A DNA stretch of 64,000 nt, taken from Tetrahymena elliotti 4EA (taxonomy: Eukaryota > Ciliophora > Oligohymenophorea > Hymenostomatida > Tetrahymenidae). Where the stretch lies: assembly GCA_000231825.2 (NCBI GenBank), contig JH720293.1, forward strand, positions 1,426,001 through 1,490,000, read 5' to 3'. The notes below the pieces were generated by a model. It searched no databases, was not told where the DNA came from, and saw only the letters and a list, made by a program, of their open reading frames with translations. A program made the translations under genes and the position numbers. Position 1 is the stretch's first letter, and each line of letters starts with the position of its first letter. This document shows positions 12,562 to 23,700 of the stretch, piece after piece.

Positions 12562-14559
12562 TCAATGCAAACATTCTTTATCAAAAATAAGGTTGCCTTT
12601 GTAATACAGATCTTCGTCAGTTGATTCATCATAGATTTTAACATAAGAGCTTAATTCTTTTTCAATGTTAAATTATGGTTCAACCTTGTTTTTATTTGCC
12701 TCAACTAATCTCTTTAAGTATTCAGATTTATCAGGATTTTTATTCTCCAAATGCTCCCTTGCATATTCCTCTACTATTTTTTTGATTCTGAAGTATCTTG
12801 ATCTGACTTGAGCCATGTTTATCAGTACGATATCCTTAATAGTTTAAAGATTCCATTCATGTACGAAGTTGCTTGTATTGACCATACGAGGATTAGTATT
12901 ATATTCAAGAACATATGGCTACATGTTATCTTTATTGACTAGAATATCTGGAGCATACATTTCATATAATCTAGAGTCAGGAGAAAGATATTCACGAGAG
13001 AAGAGTAATGTGTGAATGAAATTACGGAAGACAGAAGGAACAAAATGGTTAAATACCCATCCAGGTGGTACAGAACCTTCCTTTTCCAGCTCAGCTTAGA
13101 GACTTTCTAGTGTGTGCTAGTAAGAAAAACTACCCATAAATTACTAACGAGTCTTACCTGAAATTTTGAAGAGGTCTTCATCCGATAGATTAAGCAACTC
13201 TTTAGCTATGTTATAAACACATAAATGTCTTTGAATTTGAGAATCGTGTGAATCATATTTAAGAGCACAAAATGCTACACCAGCTTTATCTTAAGCATAA
13301 ATAATCAAAGGATTAATAGAAGCTACTACAAAATGCACACGGACTTCGAATTTGACTCCATTTAGTAATAGGGGATTGTTAAGATATTCCTATACTAACT
13401 CTGGATTTTACTCACCAATAGAGCCACAGAGTTTTCCGTTTTAGTATTTATTTTAAAGAGCCTCCATGATTTCTGAGGTTACTACTTAAATACCTTTACC
13501 TTAGTGAACATTTGCTCCTAATTTAGAAATAAATTAGAAACCTTCTTCTTTTAATTTATTTTTGTATGTATCTGTCTCTACATATGAGAAGAAGTTTTTA
13601 CATTCATTAACATTATTAAGATTGAAAGTTTTAGGAAGGAAATTAAACTCTTTCATGCATTTTTCATTATATTTTTTTGTGATATTTGGATTCCTATTTA
13701 TTTGATCTATTTTAGTTAAGAATTTTCTGTACGAACGAGAAAGCCCTTCTTTTCTAGTATAAGCTCCACTGCTTGGAATCTTATTTATACCTTAGAATAA
13801 GCACCCGATTTATTTGCCAAACATAAAGGAGGACATAAACTTAGGACGATTTAGGTAATATTAAGAAATATTGAGTTCTAAAGCAAAACTTTATTTCTAA
13901 AAGTATTCACTAGGGAGTTCCCAACCATACATTTCAGATGCAACTTTAGAAAAGTTAGTAAAGATCACGTCACGAGTGTATTAATCACCCCAGTCTGAGA
14001 ATAGTGTTATATTATTATATAACTCTTCTTCATGAACAAAATGATACAAATCATTCTTTATGCAATAAAAATCATCACGAAAAATACCTAAGTATGGTTA
14101 TTAAAGATCTCTATTTTTTGGCTGATTAACATGGGTTCTAAAATATGAAGAAATTGTTTCAGATTCTAGTTCATTAAAAAGCTTACCAACGGCATTGATA
14201 AAGCCATCAAGCATAGTTTCATTTTGGATATTATATTTTTTTTGAATTTTTTCAATAGTGCTATTAAAAAGATGTTCATTAATCTAAAGAGTTTCTTTTA
14301 AAGTAGGCACAACGTATTCATCATATTCTTCCTCTTCCTCTTCTACCTATACTTTCTTTTCCTCTTTTTTATCTTTAAGTTCATTCTAATTATTGTTAGC
14401 ATTAGTAGGATTTTGATTTGGTTGTTATGATTAATTTCCTGAGATAGTACTCAGGCTCTATTACTGATAGGTATATAAAGTTCCTGCAGTTATAGCTGAT
14501 ACAAGGATAATCAATCCTATGCTAACCCCTAAAGATTGTTTGCTTTAATTTTTACTCAT
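12562..14559 (-). CDS. tubulin-tyrosine ligase family (TTL-fold) protein with N-terminal membrane anchor
   Basis: A single exon of 665 residues read entirely through Gln TAA/TAG codons. Residues about 9-29 form an uncleaved-looking hydrophobic anchor (SIGLIILVSAITAGTLYTY), followed by a Gln/Asn-rich and then acidic linker (EEEEEEYDEY). The C-terminal two thirds match the ATP-grasp TTL fold: FISKLGANVHQGKGIQVV corresponds to the family's lysine/glycine ATP-binding segment, YEMYAPDILVNKD to the metal-binding Asp segment, and VLEYNTNPRM (around residue 552) to the usual LEVNxxP motif. TTL/TTLL enzymes ligate Tyr, Glu or Gly to protein C-termini or side chains. Here the usual ATP-contact KP dipeptide is KL and the motif reads EYN, so the substrate, and even the activity, are open. 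A membrane-anchored TTL-fold protein is unusual for a tubulin modifier. The start ATG is the only one before the anchor. Confidence 0.82.
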
Positions 14560-15442
14560 AGAATTTTTATGATATTTTGATATTTTTTAGTTGAGAAAAA
14601 TATATTTTTTTAATCTTTTGGAATTTATAAATAAAAAGATACGTTTTGATCAGATAATTATTAGTTACCTAATAATGTCAGGTAGTTAAGATGAGAGAAT
14701 GAATAGGGTATAAATAATTTAATAGTTAAAAATACTAACGAATTAAACCAATAATTTAATTAAATTTTATTTTATTTTTCATATATGAATTTTTTAAAAA
14801 TTCTATTTTTGCCATAAAATATAATTTTATTTTCATTTTTGTAAATTTAGATTAAAATAAATCCATTTAAAAAATGTTGTTATTTTAGAATTGATTGAAT
14901 TTTTTTTATTTAACTTTTTATTTTTCTCATTAGAATTAATTAATGATTGAAAAATGTTCATTTAAAAACTTGGGTTTTGAAAAATAATATCTAAAAATAA
15001 GAAAATGTCAAAAAAAAAAAATTTTAATGAATAATAGATTACTTGATTCTTTAAGCTAAACTAAAATTTGATTGTAATTTAAAAAAAATAGGAGTTATTG
15101 AAAGTCTTAATTTGAATTAAAATTTTTATTAAGTTGATGGTAAATTAAAATAAATATTAGGATAAAAAATATAATTTTAAAATAGAAATTTATTATGAAA
15201 TAAAAATAGATAAATTATTAAAATAAATATGCTATGTTCGCAAAATACCAGATAGTAAATTAATAATTGTCAAATTTCAATTTAATAAACACGTGTAAGA
15301 GGAAAAGTGTTTATATAATAATTGATTTTTTGAATGAATTATAAAAGATTTTGATTTGATCTAATTCAAAAAAAAAAAAGTTATCTATAGTAAGATAATA
15401 ATAATTCATCCATACTATTCAATAAGAAATATAAGTTTAGAA
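14560..15442. other. divergent intergenic region, 883 b
   Basis: Separates the 5' ends of the TTL-fold gene (minus) and the VIT/VWA gene (plus), so it should carry both promoters. Very AT-rich, with poly-A and poly-T runs. I see no specific site. Confidence 0.6.
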
Positions 15443-18392
15443 ATGGACATTATTTAATATATCTTGTCATGGATCATTCTAATATTTTTTAAACTTGCTG
15501 AAGCCTCTTAAGACGATATTATGATATTGCCTAAGGCAGGCTAGGAATCTATAAAGAGAAAAATTTTATAAGTGCCCAGGGAGTTTGTTACAGGGATTAG
15601 ATCATTAGCAGATAACTCCTATGTTCCTCTTCTATCAGTAGAGTATTAAATTTAAATCCATAGTACAATTTCGGAAGTGTAATAGATTCTAGAATTCTAG
15701 AATCCAATACCAGGAAGCTTTGTCTAAGCTGAATTTTACTTCTAAACAAAGATTACATAAACAATATTAGCCATTGAGGTTGAATCAAATGGGTATATTT
15801 TAAAAGGTGTTGTATTGGATAAAAAAAAGGTAATATTTTCTACTTTTACTTGTTTTTTGTGAGCAAAAATAATCTGATTAAGACTATTGATAATTCATTT
15901 GAATTAAAGAACGATGTTTGTAATATTTAATTTAATATTTATTAAAATAGAGTAAAAAAAGTGGAAAATAATAAGAAGATAAGATAATCCCATCTCCATA
16001 TGCAGAAATTATAGAGGATATTCATGATGTTATTATACTTAATTTAGGATTTATGTATCCAGGGTAACATATGAAAATTATTGTCAAATATTTGGAGGAA
16101 TTAGAAAGGGAGGCTTCTAATGTTTTGAAATTCACTTTACCAATTGCTTCTCAATTGAAAAATGAGAGAATTCATGATAGAGATTTAACTTCTATCAGAT
16201 ATCTAAATCAATAATATTAAGATATATTTAAAAATAATAATGATAGCTAAAAGAATATTGATAGTAAATTCAAAGATTTTAGTTATATAAACTTTTCAGA
16301 AATTAATTCTGAAAACTAAAATTTTGTCACCTATGATTGGAAAATTAATGGGTAAATATTTTCTTCAGAATAAATTGAAAGTGTTGTTAGTGTAAGTCAT
16401 AAGAAAGAGCTGATAATACAACATGTTAAAAGCCAAGAAAATAACTTCCTCACTTACTTTTCTCTTGATTATGGAAAAAACACATAAGAAAGTAAAGATT
16501 TTGTTCTTCTTATCACTGAAAAAATTGTAAAGGATCAAAACTAATCAAGAGCATTTATGGGATATGATCCTTAAGATACTCTCTACCCTTATGCTGCCTT
16601 AATTCGCTTTTCTCCTCTAATAAGTTTGAATCCTGATGATTCTAATTCATCTTGTACTGATAAAAGTAAAACTAATAATAGAAAATCTTAAAATTAGTTT
16701 TTAAATAATAACCAATATGAACCTTACTTTTCTGCTTTAGAGGAAAGCGAATACTATGAATATGAAGACTTAGAATACAATTCTCCACCTAAAAATAAAC
16801 CAGTTTAATAAAATAATTCATAAAGTTGTTAAGACTTGTTTAATTCACAGGAATAGCAAAGCTAATAAAATCAACCAAAAAAATTAGAAAGATAAATTGT
16901 TGTTGTTGTTGAAGATATAATAAACATATCATCCAATTAGTTTAGCTTAGAAGAATATAAATTCTTTGTAAAAAAAATAGTGCTAGAATTAATTAGAACT
17001 CTCTCTTCATATTAAAAAAGATAGAAAATAAATATTTTTTTGATTTCTTCTGAAGAAAATATACTTCCAGAATCAGAAGACATTGATTTTAGCAATACAG
17101 AAGAATTCGATAAAATAATAGAAAAAAAAATTTAAGTTAGAAGAGCTCATGAACCTATAAAGTTACCAATAGAAACAATTTTATAAAATTTTTAGCAAAA
17201 TTCTAGAAAATAATATTTATTAGTTGTAGGAAGAGGTGATTACTGGAATTTTAATTAAATATTATATAATTTGGGACTTTTAAAAAGGTTAGTCTTTTAT
17301 GGAATAGGGATAGGCTACCATAATACAAATTAATTTTTTTAAAGGATCTAATAAATGAATTGTGGTAAATCTGTAATATTAAATACATTCGATGATATAA
17401 ACCAGGAAATCAATAAAATTATGATTGATGTAAATGCTCCTAAATTCAAAAAATTTACAATTATTTACGATTAAAAGATAGTAAGTTCAATGAGCTCAAT
17501 AATTGATAATCTAAATACTATAAGCCTCACTAAATCATACTCTATGAATGTTTTTTTTAATAAAAATTTGCAAAAACTAATTAAATAATCTAAAAAATAC
17601 TAAACAAATAAAATTACCTTTACTCTGGTTGTTTTAGATGAAGAAAATACAATTTATAAAACTAAGGCTAAAATTTACTTTGATTAAATTCTAAAAACAA
17701 ATGTTTTTCACAAACTTGCTGCTAATTAATAAATTCAAACATACTTAGTTAATGCTCTATATAAACCAGATGGATTCTAAAATCTTTCACTTATGAGATA
17801 AGGAACAACAGCTTATGAGAGAATTCAGCATTTCTCTGTCAAATATCAGATTCTCTCAGAAGTGACTACAATATATTTGCTAGATTCCTAATTCCTCTTA
17901 TGCTCTAAAAACTTAGACTCTTCCATAAAAGTTTTACAGCAGTACATAATAAAACTATAATTAGAATAACCAACAGAGGAAGAGGAAATTAATATTTTTG
18001 TCTTGCTTCAAAATTTGAAAAATAAAAATAATAGTGCTAAAGAATCAATCAATATTCTTCTGAAAAGCGAATCAGAAAGTAAAAACAACAAAAAGCAATA
18101 AATAAAATAAAAATAATCTAATCAAAAAACAGAGTACACTTGCATGCTCAATTTAAATCCCCTAAGTATGATATACAAAAAAATGGAATAATTTAAGCTC
18201 ATAAATCACATTACTGATATTGATAATATCCGTATCTACAATGAAATAAAAAATGAAAAGGGATAAAGCTATACTGATTTAGTTAGATCTTTAAAAGATT
18301 CAATAAGTACCCTTCTTGATATTAATCCTAAAGTATTGGCGATGCACTTAAAATACACTTCATTCTTAATATTTACTCTCATTTTTACTTGA
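15443..18392 (+). CDS. secreted VIT/VWA domain protein with C-terminal hydrophobic tail
   Basis: 942 residues from two exons (15443-15829, 15951-18392), with a 121 b intron joining in phase 0 inside the VIT domain. Residues 1-21 are a signal peptide (ILSWIILIFFKLAEAS). The VIT domain, about 60-190, shows the family landmarks: SFVQAEFYFQTKIT, ILKGVVLDKKK, HDVIILNLGFMYPGQ and MKIIVKYLEEL. A second region around residues 480-640 (QIVVVVEDII, INIFLISSEEN, KQYLLVVGRGDYW, RLVFYGIGIGYH) has the alternating strands of a VWA domain, but the MIDAS Asp-x-Ser-x-Ser is missing, so it probably does not bind metal in the usual way. A Lys/Asn/Gln-rich stretch near the end precedes a hydrophobic C-terminus (FLIFTLIFT), possibly a GPI-attachment tail or a TM anchor. 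VIT/VWA proteins act in extracellular matrix or vault-like assemblies; the role here is unknown. Confidence 0.8.
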
Positions 18393-18752
18393 AAATATTT
18401 AAATTAATCAAAATAATAATCTTTCTTCAACCAATACTCTTTAATAATTAAATAGTTATTTTAAAATTAATTTATGTTTCATATTCTTATTCTTTCAATT
18501 CTCAAAATATCAAATTGTTCTTTAAAAATCTTCAAAATAATCAAATAAACTATGTATTCATATTGTATATTCTCTTTGATTCTACTATCAAAAAGAAAAT
18601 AAAGCTTAAATATTTTTGAGATAAATGAATAAAGAAATATGTTTGAGTTTATTAATACTTATTTAATTTTTGCTTTTTTTATATGAAAAATGAAAATAAT
18701 ACATTTCTATTACAAATATAAACAACTCAATACACATATTTTAAATAACGCA
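18393..18752. other. convergent intergenic region, 360 b
   Basis: Lies between the 3' ends of the VIT/VWA gene and PEX7. AT-rich 3' flanking sequence with nothing else recognisable. Confidence 0.55.
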
Positions 18753-19892
18753 TCATTATATTTAAGGTTAAGGCTTATCGAAGTCCCATACCAAAACTCT
18801 TCCATCCCAAGAAGTAGAAGCTATTTGCCTATCATTATGCATTGAAAAATCTAATCCCATAACAAATTCAGTGTGCTTATTGTGAGTAAATTTAAGAGGT
18901 TAAACTGGATCACTAGTATCCCAAATGCATACATTCATATCATATGATGATGATGCTAAAATTGACTAATGGAAAGGTGAATATTTTACACGTTTTATAG
19001 GATACCTATGACCACCTAAAATATTAAGTGGGACCTTTAAATTTTTAAGATCCCAGATACGGAGAGAAAGGTCAGTAGAACATGTGGCCAATATATCTTG
19101 ATATTTATTAAAATCGCATCCAAGAACTTCTCCATCATGTGCACGTAGGCCTGCAATACTTTTATTTGGTGTATTTAAATCCCATAACTTTAGAGTACTA
19201 TCAGATCCAACTGTAGCAAAAATACCATCATTGACAGGATGCCAAGTAGCTTGATAACATTAACCTATATGAGCAGGCAATTCAAATAAACATTTCATCA
19301 CATTTAAATCCCAAACTTTGACTCTTCCTTCTTTACCTGAAGAGAGGAATATATGGGGTTACTTATAAGAGCATTCTCCGCTATTTATTTCTTTTATATG
19401 GCCTTTAACTTCCTTAACAACAGCATTTTTCTATAAATCTATTGATAAAAATTATATATTACTATTATAAATTAAAGCCTTATGCTAAAATTCTAATTTT
19501 TAATATATTGTATGATTTTGCTAGTAGTTTGCTTTTTCATGTTATTTCAATAATTATAATTCAATTAAAAAAATGTAGTCTTATCAAAAAATGGTTTAAT
19601 AGTTACCCCATAGAGAGATCATACCGTTGCCACAACATGTAATGAGTAAATTTTCATTTAATTCTGTCCAGCAGCAATCAATAACTGAATCTGGAAGTTC
19701 AAAAGCATTTAAGACATTCATCTATCCATTTGGAAGCATGCTTAAAACTAATTATTTTCCTTTGCCTACAATTCCAAAATTAGCAGAGCTACATACAGCT
19801 ATCCTAGTTGGATCGAATAGTGAAAATTTAACTGACATTCCACATAAATCTGTTTTAAAAGCAGCTGAGTATGAAACTGGGTTTGGGTTCAT
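18753..19892 (-). CDS. PEX7: peroxin 7, WD40 PTS2 import receptor
   Basis: 323 residues, the usual PEX7 length, in two exons (19892-19607 and 19438-18753) with a 168 b intron that splits the first WD unit (GMISLW|DLQKN). The N-terminus carries the family's diagnostic block: MSVKFSLFDPTRIAVCSSANFGIVGKG, here split for quoting as MSVKFSLF and ANFGIVGKG, then CCWTELNENLLITCCGNG. Six WD repeats follow (VKVWDLN, LKLWDLN, LRIWDLK, VCIWDTS, VLVWDFD). PEX7 binds the nonapeptide PTS2 on matrix enzymes in the cytosol and delivers them to the PEX13/PEX14 docking complex. The start is the first ATG of the open frame, giving the short lead MNPNPVSYSAAF. It is transcribed away from the eIF2B gene. Confidence 0.93.
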
Positions 19893-20726
19893 CTTCCTAA
19901 TATTTTTCTTTAATTTTTAATCTTGAAAAAATAAATATTTCTTTTTTTCTAATAATAATATTTTCTGCAATTTGTGATTAGATACAATTTTTTAAAGTTG
20001 ATGTTTGATTGCAATAATACGTATGACGTATCTTTATTGAATACTAAATCACATATAATAATCACTAAAGTTCTATTTTTAATACCACAACTTCTTTTAA
20101 AAAATAAAATCTAATAATTCTAATGTATCTTACTTAAATTCAATATTATTTTATAATTTAAATATTTAGTAAAATGATATTAAATGAAAAAATATTGACC
20201 CTTTTGAAATTTGATATTGTTTTAAACCAATAAAAAGATTTGAAATAAACTTTACCATTTTAGGTTTTTAAGCATCACTCAAAACAGAAAGAAAAAAATA
20301 ATGAAAAAGGGAAAAATTTGTAATTATCTTACTTTAGCATTATTTTTAAAATGATCAAAATAATAACAACTTTGATAATAATTATTTTATTAGGAAAACG
20401 TAATTATTTTTATTGAAGGAAGGTAGTATTTTATATTGATAAATCTATTTTAGCCAAAGAAGGAAAATTAATTTATAAAAGTGGATTTAAGAAAGAAAGA
20501 TTTTATCTGATAAATTCTAATTAGAAATATATTTTATCTCATAAAATCTACTTCAATTAGCACCAATAAATCTATCATTCATATCTAAAATTAATGATAT
20601 AAACCGAAATAAAGAAAAGAAAGAATCTTTAATAAATTTAAAAGAAAAAGATATTTATCTATTAACTAAAATTTTTTGCAAATATATCTTTAGTATAAGA
20701 ATAATATAAAAAGAGTAGAAATAAAA
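19893..20726. other. divergent intergenic region, 834 b
   Basis: Shared upstream region of PEX7 (minus) and the eIF2B epsilon gene (plus). AT-rich, with no gene and no clear regulatory motif seen. Confidence 0.6.
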
Positions 20727-23700
20727 ATGAAGAAATAAACCTAAAAGCCAATAGATAAGGAGAAATTAGAAGTATGAAATTATAAAATAGGATTAAAATC
20801 ATATTAAATTGCTCTATTTAAAATTATTTATTTAAATTAAAGCTAATTAGAATATTAGTTTGATTGTTTGATCATTCTCAACTATTTTTTAACATATAGA
20901 TTAGAGAAAACTTCTAAGCTGTTCTTCTTGCAGATACTTATGTTACTAGATTAGCCCCAGTCACACTTGAAATTCCTAAAGTAAAATAAAAATTAATATA
21001 AAATCGCAATTAAAAAAAACATTTTATTTAATTTACCATTTGATTATTTGGCTTTTAAAGCTAAATTTATCAATGAAGATTTAAAATAATCATATTAAAT
21101 TTATCAAAATATTTAAAATATAGAAAGTTTTAGCTTTATTTTTTAAAATAATTAGTGCCTTTTACCTGTAGGAAATGTTCCACTTATTGAGCATACAATT
21201 AATTGGCTAGAAGCTAACAAAATTTATGAATTATTAGTTGTTTACACAGCCCATAGCTAAAAAATAGAGTAATATTTCTCTCAAAGAGATAAAAGCAGTA
21301 TGAAAATAACTTTGGTACATGCTCATGATGCTCATACGTAATTAATAATATATTATTTAATAAAATAAAGCTAGATTTTTAAGTCAATGCTATTCATAGT
21401 TACAAGAGAAATAAAAAAATTCTAAATTAAGAATAGATTATATTTTTAAAAATATATTTAATAATATCAAATAAAGAATAAAATATAAGCATAGTAAATG
21501 AAAAATAACCAAAAAATATTTCTTTAGTTATAATAGATCAAATATGTATCCAATAAGTATTTCAAAAGACTTAAAAAGAAAGAAAATTGTTTGTAAGTAG
21601 AAGTAAAAATTTATTTATTTTTGCTTTTAATCATTAAAAAAGAGTTGGAGATGCTTTGAGAGAATTGCAATACAAGGGAGTTGTTTATGGAGATTTCCTT
21701 CTTTGTTATGGAGATATGGTTTCCAATATTAAATTACAAAGTGCTATTAAGCATTTCTTGTGGAAGAAAAAAGAGAATTCTCTTAATATTATGACTGCTA
21801 TCCTTAAAAAGACTCATCCATTTGACAGTAATAGAGCTTATTAAGATGATGATTTTGCATTTGTTATTGAAAAATAATCTGGGGATATTCTTTAAATTGA
21901 AAACATAAATAAGGAAAATTACTTTGAATTAAATTTAGAAAGGCTTAAAGTTTCTAAAGGTGCTGCACTAGGATAAAAAATTCATTACAACTATTTGGAT
22001 AACTAAATTTATATTTGTTCTTTGGATGTTTTAAAGGCTTTCTAAGAAAATTTCACATTCAATTCTTTTAGAGAAGATTTTATGAAAGAATTGTTGACTG
22101 CTGAAATTAATGAAGAAAAAATAAGCTCATACATCATTTCTGATTCTGAGTATGCTTTGAGAGCTAGTGATCCTAGACTTTACTATAAGATAAATTAATC
22201 AGTAATTAAAAGGTAACTAACTAATTAAATAAACAAACTACAATATTTTGCTATAGTTTTTCTAAATTAATTTTCCAATTTTTCTACATTCAAATAAAGA
22301 CTAAATAAATTTTAGCTTAAGTTATTAAATAAAATAAAGCTTCAAAATATTTTAAACACTACCAATTGAAATATTTATACCAATTAATTAGTTAATAAAG
22401 AAGCTATTTTTTCTAAAATAAATAAAACATGATTAGCATAAATAATGAATAGATTAATATAAAAATTTTAGTTCAATTCTATTTAAAAAAAATTTATTCT
22501 GAATAATTTAATTTGTATAAAAAATGGCCACATTTCCATTTTCTAAAATAAAAATAAATTTCAAGAAAAATTTTAAATGATACCCAAAATCAATTAAAAA
22601 TTTTTTTATTAAACAAAAAATGAAAAAATACTCAAAATAATTTTAATTTCAGCTATTTTGATGTAATTTTACAGATTTTAAAAGATTTTTCTTATCAAAA
22701 TACTTTTGAGAAATAGAAAATTTTAAAAGAAATTAAATATTTAATTTATTATGTGAGCCAATAATAGAAAAGTAAAATAGCCAAAGAAAAGATTTAGTCA
22801 ATATTTTAGTAAGCGTAATTTATTTTACAAGTATCTTACTTACGATACATATAAAATCTTGAATTTAATAAAAAAATGTTTTTAGATTTTTTCTTTTATT
22901 CCTACTTACTCCAGCTTTCAGCTTTGTTTGGTATTCAGGATAATACATTTAATTTACGTAATATGATGAGTTATTTCTTATAGAAAGATTATCTTCATTT
23001 CGTTTATAGAATCTTGGATGTTACTGATTTTAAATTACTTGAAATTCTTCAAATATAAACAGAAATTATTTTGACCTTCTTATTTATTTTTAATAAAGAT
23101 ACACATATCCTTTTACTGTTAACAAGATGATGGCTTACTAGAAATAAAATGTTTTACATCAAGACTTTAATATTTTCATGGGAAAAAGTACTAAAATTGC
23201 ACATAGTACTGTAATTGGAAATAATTCTTGTATTGGTGATGCTACCTAAATTGGTGATAATACTAAAGTGCAAGCTTCTGTAATCGGAAAGAATTGTAAT
23301 ATCGAATCTAATGTTTAGATAATAAGATGCATAATTCAAGATAATGTAACAATAGAAGAAGGATCTATTGTAAAGGACTCTATTGTATGTAGTAATGTAG
23401 TTATAAAAAAGAATTGTGTAGTTAAAGAAGGATCCATATTATCCTATAATGTGATTACAAAACCTGACTTAATTATTCCAGAATAGACAATGGTAACTAA
23501 AATTTTTCATTTCTTAAATGCTATTTTATGAGATTTTCATATTTGATGAAACTAAGTATAAATAATGAACTCAATACAAATTTACTCTAATAGAGTATGA
23601 ATAAATCAATATAATTTTTTTTTTAAATTACTCACTGAAGAATTGTATCAATTTCCCACAATCTTAAAAAATTTGACTAAGCGAAAAATCAAAGTATAAC

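Noticed and set aside
19627..19920. Plus-strand open frame, 97 codons
   Set aside because: Antisense to the first PEX7 exon, whose WD40 product is unmistakable.
22860..23098. Open stretch just before the fifth eIF2B epsilon exon
   Set aside because: It reads without TGA but its product (hydrophobic, repetitive) does not fit eIF2B epsilon, and splicing at 22212/23099 restores the family motif R-x-x-YP exactly.
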